A DNA stretch of 64,000 nucleotides, taken from NCBI GenBank assembly GCA_041658205.1, contig JBBAAO010000001.1, forward strand, positions 310,001 to 374,000, written 5' to 3'. Under the pieces are notes generated by a model. That model made no database searches, had not been told where the DNA came from, and was given only the letters and a program-made list of their open reading frames with translations. Source of the stretch: Bacteroidota bacterium (GTDB lineage: Bacteria; Bacteroidota; Ignavibacteria; UBA10030; UBA8401). Shown in pieces: positions 42,342 to 51,836 of the stretch. Position 1 is the stretch's first letter; every line of letters starts with the position of its first letter. Position numbers and translations under genes: made by a program.

Positions 42342-43478
42342 ATGAATAATATTATCAATGTAATACTTATTGTCACTCTTGTAATATATGTAATCCAAAT
42401 AGTACGGTGGACAATTGGATTATTTAGATTGCATGATTCGGTGAATCTAAATGAATACTCTGTTGATGTGTTAATTGCAGCACGGAATGAAGAAGAGGGG
42501 ATATCCAAATGTATCGAATCCCTTCTCAATCAAGATTATCCAAGTACAAAATATCGAATTACGATAATCGATGACAACTCAAACGATAATACTGCGCACA
42601 TTGTAGAAAATTACTGCTTACGCTATCCGGATAGAATAACACTATTAAAAGTAACGGACGAGCCGCATAATATCTCCCCAAAAATAAATGCATTATCGTA
42701 TGCTACTTCAAAAACATCAAATGAAATAATTCTTACCACCGACGCAGATTGTTTTGTCACAGAAAATTGGATCTCCACTATCGTTTCAACCATGTCCGAT
42801 TCAATTGGTGCGGTAACTGGATTGACGAAGTATCGAAATAATGCAAATATTCCCCAAATGCTTTTTGGAATACAATACCTTGATTATATCTCTCTTAACT
42901 CAGTCAGTGCAGGATCTATCGGCATTGGAAGTCCGAATACTGCGAATGGCTGTAACATGGCTTTTCGAAGAAAGGCGTTTGAAGATGTCAAAGGGTTCTC
43001 AGCGTTCCGTACTATTAACTCCGGTTATGATTCTTTTCTTGTCCAAAAGATTGTTGCGACAGAAAAATGGGAAGCAAAATATATCTCCGACCCAACATCT
43101 TTCGTCACAACAAATCCTGTTAATACGTGGATGAAGTTCCTGAATCAGCGCATGCGTTGGTCTGCACAGACAACAAAATATCGTTGGACGATGCAAATAT
43201 TTATGATCAGCACATTTATTCTTTATTGTTTTCTTGCCATTACACTTCCGCTGACATTATTTGTAAACAATATTTTGCCCCTGTATGTTTTTGCGATTAA
43301 AGCGGCAATTGATTTTATCATACTGTATATATTTACAACGAAATATAAAATAAATAATCTACTGCGATATTACATTCCTGCAATGGTAATACATATCCCT
43401 TTCACAATCGCTGCAGTTTTTGGAGGATATTTTACTCGATATGATTGGAAAGAAAGAAAACTCGGACGTCAATTATGA
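42342..43478 (+). CDS. Membrane-bound glycosyltransferase family 2 (cellulose-synthase-like topology)
   Basis: A 378-aa protein from ATG 42342. An earlier in-frame ATG at 42285 lies inside the rmlD remnant and is less likely. One N-terminal helix (5-22) is followed by the GT-A domain with VLIAARNEEEGISKCIESL, IDDNSNDNT and TTDADCF (DxD). NQRMRW (Gln269 to Trp273) is the QxxRW motif of processive-type enzymes. Two to three C-terminal helices follow (about 285-365). It may polymerise or elongate a glycan by itself, or add a side group. It is the last gene of the polysaccharide locus. Confidence 0.85.
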   Translation: MNNIINVILIVTLVIYVIQIVRWTIGLFRLHDSVNLNEYSVDVLIAARNEEEGISKCIESLLNQDYPSTKYRITIIDDNSNDNTAHIVENYCLRYPDRITLLKVTDEPHNISPKINALSYATSKTSNEIILTTDADCFVTENWISTIVSTMSDSIGAVTGLTKYRNNANIPQMLFGIQYLDYISLNSVSAGSIGIGSPNTANGCNMAFRRKAFEDVKGFSAFRTINSGYDSFLVQKIVATEKWEAKYISDPTSFVTTNPVNTWMKFLNQRMRWSAQTTKYRWTMQIFMISTFILYCFLAITLPLTLFVNNILPLYVFAIKAAIDFIILYIFTTKYKINNLLRYYIPAMVIHIPFTIAAVFGGYFTRYDWKERKLGRQL

Positions 43479-43849
43479 TTCACTGATTTATAACTTTTCT
43501 GTTCCTTGAACCACTTTTACCTCTTTACGAAACATCAGATATTATGATGAGGTGATCCATAATAATAATAATTGCTCTCCTCATTTTTTGTTCATTTGAA
43601 TGGTGCATGGACTCGTGAATACTTTCTTCTTTGAAAAAAGATGAAATATTTCTATATTTAATAGTTGTTTTTGGGTGCTATGCTCTGACCTAAAAACGGC
43701 GGGATGCTGAAATTGTCAACCATTCCCACGAAGAACGTAGTCGTGAAACAATTTGGCATTTAGAGCTTCTGCTTGTTCTTTTAGTATTTAATTGATTACC
43801 ACAGTTGAATAATTTTCAATTATGCATTGTTAATTATTCATTGTCTTTT
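43479..43849. other. 371-bp intergenic region before the tRNA fragment
   Basis: AT-rich, with no gene and no strong hairpin. It marks the boundary between the polysaccharide locus and the tRNA/integrase site. Confidence 0.5.
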
Positions 43850-43889
43850 GGGCGTTTAGCTCAGCTGGTTTAGAGCGTCTGCCTTACAA
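43850..43889 (+). pseudogene. 5' half of tRNA-Val (TAC), broken in the anticodon loop
   Basis: GGGCGTT acceptor strand, TAGCTC...GAGC D-arm, stem TCTGC (43878-43882) and loop CTTACAA (43883-43889) with anticodon TAC at 43885-43887 match bacterial tRNA-Val. The expected GCAGA of the 3' anticodon stem is absent: the next bases are TTTTACGC. No variable, T or acceptor part follows. The break exactly at the anticodon loop is the usual crossover site of tRNA-targeting tyrosine recombinases, and such a gene starts 122 nt downstream. Confidence 0.75.
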
Positions 43890-44011
43890 TTTTACGCACA
43901 CCCGTAAATACCTTAAAGAATTCCCCACTTTTTTCTCCAGCGTCTAACACTTTTTCTAACAAGCACACTTTGGAAACCATATCGTCAAGCCCAAGAAAGG
44001 GATTGACAACC

Positions 44012-45019
44012 ATGGCATCAATCATCAAACACCCCCGGTCAGGAATTTACTATGCGATCATTCGAGAAAACAAGAAACAAATTTGGAGATCACTTCGGAC
44101 TCGAAATGCGCTAGATGCGCACAAAGCAATAAATAATCTCATTTCTCTTCGCAACCCCCGCAACAAAACTCTTTTGTCGCATCAAATTCTCGATTATACG
44201 GCGTTCATTAAAGCAACCAGAGGAATCAAGACCGTTAAGATATATGAACACGCCCTGGGGCGATTTATGCAGTTTACTGAAGATATTCAGATCTACGATA
44301 TAACCCGAAAACATTTGGATGCATTTATTGTTGAGAGCACCAAATCTATGAAGAATATCTCCATCAATGTTCAGATAAGAGCGATCAAAGCATTTTTTAA
44401 TTGCATCAAAGCGTGGCAAGTGATTCAAACAAATCCTATGGATGGAGTAAAACAATTAAGAATTCAGGAGAAAATTCCGGCATTCTTTACCCTTGAAGAA
44501 CTGCATTTGTTTTTGGATTCTATCAAAGAAGATGAATGGTTACATAATATTGTCCTCTTTGCAGCATTTACCGGGGCACGTTTGGGCGAGATCATCAACT
44601 TACGATGGAAGGATATTGATTTGATAAATAAAAGCATCCATATCCAAAGTTCAATAAATTATCAGGTGAAAGCTGGAAAAATGAGAACCATTCCAATGAA
44701 TGATGAATTATTTGCACTATTATCTAATATGACTTCGAAACAAGAATATGTGTTCAAGGGGAGAAGAAATAGCGGCAGAGCATTTCTTGATTATGTTAGT
44801 AGACAATTTAAAAAAGCCGTGAGAGCCAACGGGTTGAGCAATTCACTGCATTTCCATTCACTTCGGCATACATTTGCCAGTATCCTGGCTCAAAAAGGAG
44901 TGAGTTTATTTTTTATACAAAAATTATTGGGACATTCGAATATTTCCATGACCCAAATATATTCACATCTTGAAACAAGTAATCTTTTTTCTAGCGTCAA
45001 TTTGTTGAAGCTAAGATAA
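44012..45019 (+). CDS. Tyrosine recombinase / integrase
   Basis: A 335-aa site-specific recombinase. The start was put at ATG 44012 (AAAGGG about 12 nt upstream); ATG 43970 is also in frame. The N-terminus has an AP2-like/arm-binding character (SGIYYAIIRENKKQIWRSL), then a SAM-like core-binding domain (about 60-145) and the catalytic domain. The active-site set is complete: Arg190 (GARLGE), His282 and Arg285 (HSLRH), His308 (LGHSN) and Tyr317. Its position next to the broken tRNA-Val marks it as the integrase of the island that follows. Confidence 0.92.
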   Translation: MASIIKHPRSGIYYAIIRENKKQIWRSLRTRNALDAHKAINNLISLRNPRNKTLLSHQILDYTAFIKATRGIKTVKIYEHALGRFMQFTEDIQIYDITRKHLDAFIVESTKSMKNISINVQIRAIKAFFNCIKAWQVIQTNPMDGVKQLRIQEKIPAFFTLEELHLFLDSIKEDEWLHNIVLFAAFTGARLGEIINLRWKDIDLINKSIHIQSSINYQVKAGKMRTIPMNDELFALLSNMTSKQEYVFKGRRNSGRAFLDYVSRQFKKAVRANGLSNSLHFHSLRHTFASILAQKGVSLFFIQKLLGHSNISMTQIYSHLETSNLFSSVNLLKLR

Positions 45020-45059
45020 TCAATTGCTGATAGAAATTATTATCATCAGATGGTAATTC

Positions 45060-45124
45060 AAGCGTCCCAAAAGTGCCTATACAGCACACTACAACTATAG
45101 AGACATAGACACTTTGGGACGCTT
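45060..45124. repeat. Long hairpin just after the integrase gene
   Basis: AAGCGTCCCAAAAGTG (45060-45075) pairs with CACTTTGGGACGCTT (45110-45124) over 15 base pairs with one bulged A, around a 34-nt loop. It lies 40 nt downstream of the integrase stop. It could be the integrase terminator, although no T run follows, or part of the recombination site. Confidence 0.7.
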
Positions 45125-45532
45125 ATTAGTAGCAAAATTTGCAAAATTTCAAATATTTTCCGTATCTCCTTGACATTAAACCATTTATACCCACAAAATA
45201 TATGTTTTAAATTGCTAATAGTGGTGATTTTTGGAAACGTGACGGAAGAAGTAATTTCTGAGTCTATCAAAAATCAAGATGTACCAGAAACTCCTGACTC
45301 AGACTTCTCTAAAGCTGGGAGACTTGAGTCGGCATTAGCCGATACCAAACCTACTGCCTCTAGACGTAGTCAGTTTAATTTCACGGCCTTTACCATCAAG
45401 CAGGTGGTTGTATAATAAGTGAAATCCGAAATTTTCTTACCCCACTCCGAAATTTAAAAACTCAGTTCTACAATGACCATTTTACTTCGAGAATTCATGT
45501 TCCATATTTCCAAATATACCCTATTTACGGTA

Positions 45533-45559
45533 TTGACACTACTTTGCGATAGTTATACC
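45533..45559 (+). promoter_or_regulatory. Possible promoter for the hydrolase cluster
   Basis: A perfect TTGACA at 45533-45538 is followed after 15 nt by TATACC at 45554-45559. The spacing is short for sigma70. It ends 91 nt before the alpha/beta hydrolase start. Confidence 0.3.
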
Positions 45560-45650
45560 TTCTTGCAAAATAAATAGTGTTAAGTTATGCTTCATCAAAA
45601 AAACTGCTGATGCATAATGCGATGGTAGTTTCATTTAATGCAGACTTTTT

Positions 45651-46448
45651 ATGAGTTCAAATCATACTGCACAGATTGGCATACTTCACGGCATAAATAC
45701 ACTAGGATATTTTAGTTATAAAAATCCGACTACGTTGATAATCTTTGTTCATGGATTCGGAGGAAGTACGCAGACAACATGGAGTACATTTCCTTCATTG
45801 TCGCTCCAGGATAGTAAATGTAAAAAATCTGATATCCTAATCTACGGGTATGATACATTTCGGGGTCAGGCTGGAGATCATGCTGCCGAATTGTATCATT
45901 TTATCAATCTTGCTGTTGCTCCATTGAAAAATAACATTTTACCTGCGGATCAACATCTGCCAGAGCGAAAGTATAAACGAATTATTTTTGTCGCTCATTC
46001 ATTGGGAGCTGTATTAGCACGACAAGCTCAGTTGCTTGCATATATCGATAAAAGAAAGTGGGTGAACAAATCGATGCTGGTGTTATTTGCACCGGCGCAT
46101 CATGGAACAGACATTACATCATTAGTTAAAGAAGCTTTATCGGGAGTAAATAAATTGATTAGCCTATTCGGGTTATTAAATTTCCCCATATTAAACGATT
46201 TAGATGCAAAAGATGGTGGAATTCTTAACTCCATAAAAACGCAAACAGAATCATTGCAGAACAAAGGAAAAGCTAATTTTACTAAAGCGAAGTTAGTTGT
46301 TCATGCAAAAGGGGATAAAGTGGTAAAAAGTTATCAATACTTACTGGATAAACCGGCTGAGATCATAAAAAATAAAAATCATATTAGCGTATGTAAACCC
46401 GACGTGCAATACCTCAAACCATTCGAATTGCTTAAATCAATCTTATAA
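45651..46448 (+). CDS. Alpha/beta-hydrolase (lipase/esterase-like)
   Basis: A 265-aa protein with the alpha/beta-hydrolase core. HGFGG (34-38) forms the oxyanion region, the nucleophile Ser117 is in VAHSLGA, Asp222 is in the HAKGDKVV strand end and His244 in KNHISVC. No signal peptide is seen, so it is probably cytoplasmic. The closest general type is the PGAP1/lipase-like or DUF-type serine hydrolase. The natural substrate is unknown. It leads a five-gene block of hydrolases and a membrane protein, with a 4-nt gap to the next gene. Confidence 0.83.
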   Translation: MSSNHTAQIGILHGINTLGYFSYKNPTTLIIFVHGFGGSTQTTWSTFPSLSLQDSKCKKSDILIYGYDTFRGQAGDHAAELYHFINLAVAPLKNNILPADQHLPERKYKRIIFVAHSLGAVLARQAQLLAYIDKRKWVNKSMLVLFAPAHHGTDITSLVKEALSGVNKLISLFGLLNFPILNDLDAKDGGILNSIKTQTESLQNKGKANFTKAKLVVHAKGDKVVKSYQYLLDKPAEIIKNKNHISVCKPDVQYLKPFELLKSIL

Positions 46449-46452
46449 TTCT

Positions 46453-47424
46453 ATGGATATTGCCAAGAGAAATTTACAATCGCTCATTACGGAATATCAC
46501 GACAAAGGTGGGCCTGCCCGAGGATTGAATAATATCCAAAAGTTCTTTCAGAACAACCAAGATAAACAACTTGCCTACTTCCTTCGTTTCCATGTTCCTG
46601 ATGGCGTTTATGGAGCAGAACTTACCAGACGATTTGAAGTTGACGCTCTTTTCGAATTCTACAATCTATTGCTTGTTGCTGTATTCTCCGGATACGTTCC
46701 CCCGCTGCTCAACGAAGAAATTAAATTGGAAATACAAAGTATTTTAGACCATCCTTCGGTAAAACCATATTACACTAAGCATTATCCTTACACTATGTGT
46801 TCAGTGACATTAAACTACATACATGCTCAAAAGCCGTTCATCCAGAAACCGACCCCTGCTACGTTGAGTATATTTAATGAGTTTATATCCCTGAACCGGT
46901 ATCTAAAAAATGACGAAGATATTGAGATGTTCATCAACATGCTTGATCATGTCTGGTATGATGACGACACCATCGATGATGTGAATGATATCTTACGGTC
47001 ATTTGAAAAACTAAAAAAAGCATTTCTTTCCAAAGAAAAAACGGAAGCGCAAAGCGGCGTATGGGGATTTATTAAATACTCAGCGTTTCTCAGTCAGTTA
47101 AAGCAGTTGATGAAAGCTGCCAAGGATTATCCTTTACTTCAATCGGCGCTATGGTTGTATCACGGCTATTATCTTGAACGGATGTCAACAACGATGAAAT
47201 CATTGTTTAACAAAGCGTTCAATAATCTTGAACAATCAATTCAAACACCTAATGTGTTTGATGCAATTGTGAAGGAATTGTATCCTGGGCAATCATTGAA
47301 AGCGTCGAAGTCAGTCAGCTTAAGGAAGTATGCTGAAAAAGCAATACGACAATCCCGACGTGATGTTAATTTCGTTTTAAATAAAAAATGGGGAAACAAA
47401 CTTAAAAAATATCTTAAACAATAA
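46453..47424 (+). CDS. Hypothetical helical protein
   Basis: A 323-aa protein that I do not recognise. It looks mostly alpha-helical with no signal peptide, and has an acidic patch around 155-180 (NDEDIEMFINMLDH, YDDDTIDDVNDIL). The lysine- and arginine-rich C-terminus (KYAEKAIRQSRRDVNFVLNKKWGNKLKKYLKQ region) has only short hydrophobic patches. It follows the hydrolase by 4 nt and is surely co-transcribed with it. It may be its partner or regulator, but nothing in the sequence shows a catalytic site. Confidence 0.75.
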   Translation: MDIAKRNLQSLITEYHDKGGPARGLNNIQKFFQNNQDKQLAYFLRFHVPDGVYGAELTRRFEVDALFEFYNLLLVAVFSGYVPPLLNEEIKLEIQSILDHPSVKPYYTKHYPYTMCSVTLNYIHAQKPFIQKPTPATLSIFNEFISLNRYLKNDEDIEMFINMLDHVWYDDDTIDDVNDILRSFEKLKKAFLSKEKTEAQSGVWGFIKYSAFLSQLKQLMKAAKDYPLLQSALWLYHGYYLERMSTTMKSLFNKAFNNLEQSIQTPNVFDAIVKELYPGQSLKASKSVSLRKYAEKAIRQSRRDVNFVLNKKWGNKLKKYLKQ

Positions 47425-47643
47425 ACAACCCTTCAGATATAAATCAGTTTTTGTAAAAAAGCGTTTGTTCTCCCCCTTCATTGAATAAGCATACCAATGC
47501 GCTGTCGAAGAGACAGTGAAATGTAACCAAATTGTGATTGAAACTATTACCATGCAGGTGGCTATGCATCTGCAAATAATGATCCTGTTGCCACTATTAA
47601 ATTGAGCTTATGATTGTCAATAATAAATCACTCGGAGGTATTA

Positions 47644-48783
47644 ATGGAATCATCTCTTTTGAGCACTATATTGGGATTGGCGGGAACGTTTTTAGGCCTG
47701 GCAATTGCTGTGCAGATTTTCCAGGAAATGTATAAGTATATCACCAGCAGTAAAAGCCGAGCTTATACTAATGCCCTAACTGATTTTCTCGGTCCTTGGT
47801 CGACGCTTTTCTTCCAACCCTCCATTGTTAGCGACTTTCAGATGAGGTCTCCCTTCCAACTTTTTAAAATACGCCCAAAGGGCTCTTTACTTCCCCTTGA
47901 AAAAAATCAGTTGATTGAAGGATTGGAAAAAACCGTTCCCCCTTGGATTAAACGAACGCTTGACCACATCACCGCAGAATCAACGATGCAAAAAGGAACA
48001 CCATCGAGCGCTTCACCGCAATGGAAACAGTTTCTTACTGAACTTGGCCGGGCAGGGACAGCTTCTCCCGGTTATTGGAATGCGCATCGCGTTGTTCAAT
48101 TCTTGAAGGAATGGGAACACACTGTTCCGAGTTCTAGCAAGACAAAATCTCTTTCAATTGGAACAATAAAATTACCGCAAGTGATCGACGCTTCCCGGAT
48201 GCTTATCGCCTTTCGTGCACATTTTATGCAGCACGTCGATGAAGTGGATAAAAATTTTTCACGGTTGCAGACCAATTACGAATATTCCTACCGCCGTCGT
48301 AATACTCGTCAAACATTTATCTTTGCTATTCTACTGGCTGTCGGTTGCAATCTACCGATAGATGTTCTCTACCGGAAAGCAGCAGCAATGTCCCCGGAGG
48401 AGGCAGCCAAAGTAGCTGAATATGCTATGGATGTGTATCAACGCAGAACAACAGAGACATCCAAAGAAGCGAAACCGGAAAGTACATCGGTTTATAATCC
48501 GTCCGAAAGTTTTGAAGAGGCAATGAGGCTTGTATCAGGTGAGGCGAATTCAATGCCGGTTAATTATCTTCTTGACTGGTCTGAAGTGGAGAAAATGTGG
48601 GATCACGGTTCAACGAACGGTGTACAAAACATCCTCCGGTATTTCTTCGGCTGTTTTATTACGGCACTGATGATTAGTTTTGGGGCTCCATTTTGGAATG
48701 ATTTGAGCTCATCGCTGCTGAACCTGCAAAAAGGACAGAAGAAACCGCAACCGGTAAAAGCAAGTGAGGATACTAATGGCTAA
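47644..48783 (+). CDS. Membrane protein of unknown function with C-terminal GAPFW motif
   Basis: A 379-aa protein. ATG 47644 was chosen because CGGAGG lies about 6 nt upstream. Hydrophobic segments are at about 4-24, 220-242 and 325-345. A loop before the second helix (YEYSYRRRNTRQTFIFAILLA, then an Asn and NLPIDVL) and the end (ITALMISFGAPFWNDL, followed by a short Leu-rich basic tail) match a membrane-protein type found in many bacteria. I recall it as unnamed and of unknown function. Its ends suggest insertion with cytoplasmic loops that could act as a scaffold for the soluble hydrolases next to it. Confidence 0.75.
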   Translation: MESSLLSTILGLAGTFLGLAIAVQIFQEMYKYITSSKSRAYTNALTDFLGPWSTLFFQPSIVSDFQMRSPFQLFKIRPKGSLLPLEKNQLIEGLEKTVPPWIKRTLDHITAESTMQKGTPSSASPQWKQFLTELGRAGTASPGYWNAHRVVQFLKEWEHTVPSSSKTKSLSIGTIKLPQVIDASRMLIAFRAHFMQHVDEVDKNFSRLQTNYEYSYRRRNTRQTFIFAILLAVGCNLPIDVLYRKAAAMSPEEAAKVAEYAMDVYQRRTTETSKEAKPESTSVYNPSESFEEAMRLVSGEANSMPVNYLLDWSEVEKMWDHGSTNGVQNILRYFFGCFITALMISFGAPFWNDLSSSLLNLQKGQKKPQPVKASEDTNG

Positions 48784-50152
48784 GATCATATTTCCTAATC
48801 CAGCAGAACTCCGCGGTCCCGGATTTTGGCTGCAACCAAAGAATTGGTTGGCAGCACGTCGAAAATATACGCGTCTTGATTATTCCGGAGAATGGAGAAA
48901 AACGTTTGGAGAGCCTAATCCTGCCGATAGATCTGTTCCCTTTACGAATCTATTACAAGAAGGGAAAAACGTTTCCGAAGGGTTTCGTTTTATTGTCGTG
49001 GGAGATACCGGAGAAGGAGACAATTCACAATATTCACTAATACCCCTCTTCCGCACCCTACAGCCGGATTTCATGATCATTAACGGAGATATTGCGTATC
49101 CCGCAGCAAGAATGGACTCAATGGACCGTGATACAAACGACTTTATTGCCGGTTTTTTTGAGCCATACCGGAACCTTCAATGTACCATCTGGTCGACTCC
49201 CGGCGATCATGAATATTTTTCTCCTCATAAGGGGAAAGAGTATTACCATCTTTTTTGCACTCACCGCTTTGATCGCTTGTGGGAACGGTACGGATTGCGT
49301 CATGTGCCCCAGCCCGGAACCTTTTGGGAGTTGCGCGATAATTCTGGCGCCAGCAATCTGGTTGTGCTCGGTCTCGATACGGGGATGAAAGCCAATATGG
49401 ACGACAGTAATGACTGGTGGCAAATTTGGAAACGACACATTGAACCTGATCACGAACAGCACGATTGGCTTGATGGCAGATTAAAAGAGGCAACCAAAGC
49501 AAACGCGTCGGTAATAGTCCTCTTTCACATTCCAGCCCTTTTAGAGGAAAATCACAAGGAAAAATATTTGACCACTCTGCATAAAATAATAGCACAGTAC
49601 AAATGCATCCGATTAGTTGTGTGCGGTCACGAACATAACTTTCAATATTATTCGCCGGATACGTTTCAGAGATATTTAACGACTGAGCATTTGCGAAATA
49701 ATGGAACAGCTGTATCAGCACCTCACTATGCCATTGCCGGAGGTGGAGGTGCCTATCTGGAAAGTACCGATTATAAAACAGGCAGCTATCAAAGCATCCG
49801 TTATCCCGATGCTAAATTGTGGTCTGATATTTCATCTCGAGGAAGGAAAATTATTGCAGCATTGAACATGCAGAAAACCCTAATGCATGATATTACCGAG
49901 AGCTTTGTCCGTTCTGCCGTAGAAGACGGAGATCTGTCGATGTATTTAAGTTTTTTAATGATTGATGTGAAAACAAATCCTCTGACAAAAAAAATGGAGA
50001 CGAAAGTAACGCCTGTTTTTTTGGACGATTTAAATACACTCTTCGCCCATCTTTCTGATGAAACGACTGTAGATGTCACGATGGCGAATCCGCCCATCGA
50101 TCCCACTGCACTGCAGGATTGCATTAAAACTAATCTAGCATTTCAATTGTGA
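48776..50152 (+). CDS. Calcineurin-like metallophosphoesterase
   Basis: A 458-aa protein from ATG 48776, overlapping the membrane-protein gene by 8 nt, with GAGGA just upstream. The metal-binding motifs are in order: VVGDTGEGD (75-82), NGDIAYP (103-109), PGDHEY (142-147), LFHIPA and CGHEHNF. The N-terminal 70 residues and the long C-terminal part (about 330-458) are extra to the core. No signal peptide is present, so it acts in the cytoplasm. Substrates of the family range from nucleotides to phosphodiesters. Coupled translation with the membrane protein suggests a complex. Confidence 0.87.
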   Translation: MAKIIFPNPAELRGPGFWLQPKNWLAARRKYTRLDYSGEWRKTFGEPNPADRSVPFTNLLQEGKNVSEGFRFIVVGDTGEGDNSQYSLIPLFRTLQPDFMIINGDIAYPAARMDSMDRDTNDFIAGFFEPYRNLQCTIWSTPGDHEYFSPHKGKEYYHLFCTHRFDRLWERYGLRHVPQPGTFWELRDNSGASNLVVLGLDTGMKANMDDSNDWWQIWKRHIEPDHEQHDWLDGRLKEATKANASVIVLFHIPALLEENHKEKYLTTLHKIIAQYKCIRLVVCGHEHNFQYYSPDTFQRYLTTEHLRNNGTAVSAPHYAIAGGGGAYLESTDYKTGSYQSIRYPDAKLWSDISSRGRKIIAALNMQKTLMHDITESFVRSAVEDGDLSMYLSFLMIDVKTNPLTKKMETKVTPVFLDDLNTLFAHLSDETTVDVTMANPPIDPTALQDCIKTNLAFQL

Positions 50153-50162
50153 AAGGATGTTT

Positions 50163-51296
50163 ATGCCGATACTTCACATCGATGAACATATTGACATGCA
50201 TGTGCATGTAGGCCTTCTTGGGGATCAGTGGGGTGGATTGGGAAAAATGTCTGATTGGTTCACACGGCAACCGGTCTTCAAAATATTTTTATTATATGCG
50301 CGCATCGACCCTGATATTGTATGCGATCAAGTGCTGCATGAAAAAACTATTGAAACAATCAACACCAGCACATTGGACCGCGTGGTTTGTCTTGCACTAG
50401 ATCCTGTATTTGATATCAGGGGAAATGAGAGAAAAGAGCTCTCCCACATGTGGATCGACAATGCATATATCCAAAAATTGCAAAAGGATGCTGGAGAAAA
50501 AGTGTTGTTCGGCGCTTCGGTTCATCCGTATGATCCTAAATTTAAAAAACGTATAGCTGCGTGTGTTGACCAGGGAGCTGTGCTGCTGAAATGGCTCCCC
50601 TCCGCACAACAAATAAATCTGGCGGATGAAAGGGTAGCGGAGGCGATGAAATTTCTTGCAACTGCAAAAAATGGTAAGCCGTTGCCATTACTGCTGCATG
50701 TCGGTCCAGAATATGCAATTGAGTCCTCGGATCAGAGAACAAAATCCTATGATTTCTTGACTTGGGGCTTTACCGATAATGTGAAAAATTGGTTTTTGGG
50801 CCGAGATAAATGGTTTGTACCAGAAGTGGAACAAATACGATCAAATATCCGAACTGGGCTTGATGAAGGAATGACAATCATTTTTGCTCATTGCGGGCTG
50901 CCGTATTTTGCGTCGGGTATTGCAGGGAAATTCCTTGAGCATTCCGATTTTAACGAAATATCAGAATATCTAAATAACAACAAGGTAAAATCATATAATG
51001 GCCAATGCTTTGCCGACGTCTCTGCGTTTTGCACACCGTTCCGACAAAATTATTTTGAGGATGTAGCTAAATTGCCATCAGAGTATCTGATTTTCGGAAG
51101 TGATTTTCCAACTCCGGCATTCGAATTAACATCTGATATCCGTGAGAAGTTGGAAGACTTAAAAGCCATTCTTAAAGGAGAGTTCGACAGGATCATTATA
51201 CCTCAGGATAACCTTCTGGATGTTAATTATCGTGAGTTAAATCATGCGTTTCCCGGACATGCAATGTTTACAAACTTCAGCAAATTGATCAAGTGA
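50163..51296 (+). CDS. Amidohydrolase-family metal-dependent hydrolase
   Basis: A 377-aa TIM-barrel hydrolase. ATG 50163 fits better than ATG 50157 because GAAAGG ends at 50156, leaving 6 nt. The HxH metal motif is at His13/His15 (DMHVHVG). Later ligands include LLHVGPE and FAHCGLPYFASG, and the closing Asp314 is in FGSDFPTPAF, the Amidohydro_2 pattern. It would hydrolyse a C-N or C-O bond, or decarboxylate. It ends the five-gene cluster. The 540-bp gap afterwards separates it from the next block. Confidence 0.85.
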   Translation: MPILHIDEHIDMHVHVGLLGDQWGGLGKMSDWFTRQPVFKIFLLYARIDPDIVCDQVLHEKTIETINTSTLDRVVCLALDPVFDIRGNERKELSHMWIDNAYIQKLQKDAGEKVLFGASVHPYDPKFKKRIAACVDQGAVLLKWLPSAQQINLADERVAEAMKFLATAKNGKPLPLLLHVGPEYAIESSDQRTKSYDFLTWGFTDNVKNWFLGRDKWFVPEVEQIRSNIRTGLDEGMTIIFAHCGLPYFASGIAGKFLEHSDFNEISEYLNNNKVKSYNGQCFADVSAFCTPFRQNYFEDVAKLPSEYLIFGSDFPTPAFELTSDIREKLEDLKAILKGEFDRIIIPQDNLLDVNYRELNHAFPGHAMFTNFSKLIK

Positions 51297-51836
51297 GTAG
51301 AACATTGAATAATTGCATTCAGATTTTAGCGTTCAGCAGTCAACATGTAATAAAAAAATGATTTAAAGTTTTTACTGATTTTAGCCAAGAGTTTTTTGTC
51401 TCAAATTGTCAAAAAATGCAATATACGTGCTTACGGTCTTGCCAAAGCTAGATTAAAAGATTACAATGTTTCACTTATAATCTACGAATTAATTGTAAGC
51501 CACTACAAAGTATTGTTGGCTGTAGTGACGGTTAGTTTTTCTGATATTGTGTATCGGGAATTATTATGAAGAGTTTTTTATTCTTACTTCGATTTTGTTG
51601 TTGAATTATCTTATGAAGACCAGCTCAGAGCCTAAGATGTTGTCGAAGAACAACTGAATTTTTGGGTTGACTGTATCCGCAACGTGTTTGTCGAAGTATA
51701 TTCGCTTTGATGGCCCAACATATTGGAAGAGTAGTTACCGACATCGCATTAAGTTATTGCTCTAAATCCTGTTGCAAAATAGTTTCAATAGTAAACGAAA
51801 TAAAGAACCGATAGACAAAGGAAAAAAACTGCTGTT
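51297..51836. other. 540-bp intergenic region
   Basis: No gene seen. A short hairpin CACTACA (51501-51507) with TGTAGTG (51521-51527) is present, as is a T6/A6 pair near 51390-51415 that might terminate the upstream operon. No clear promoter pair was found. Confidence 0.5.

Larger units (their letters stand above)
45020..45650. other. 631-bp region with a strong hairpin and little else
   Basis: It holds the hairpin at 45060-45124 and a possible promoter at 45533. A short frame from about 45224 to 45415 has a protein-like composition, but no recognisable start signal or family, so I do not call it. Confidence 0.5.

Noticed and set aside
43850..44011. Idea that tRNA-Val is split by a group I intron
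   Set aside because: No 3' tRNA half or intron core was seen after the break, and an integrase with a full active site follows, so integration or rearrangement fits better.
45224..45415. Possible small + strand gene with an acidic, protein-like translation (64 codons from GTG)
   Set aside because: No ribosome site, no family and no coupling to a neighbour; it may be a remnant but I cannot support it.
49143..49721. Minus-strand frame of 192 codons opposite the metallophosphoesterase
   Set aside because: It covers the conserved metal motifs of the + strand gene and has no motif of its own.
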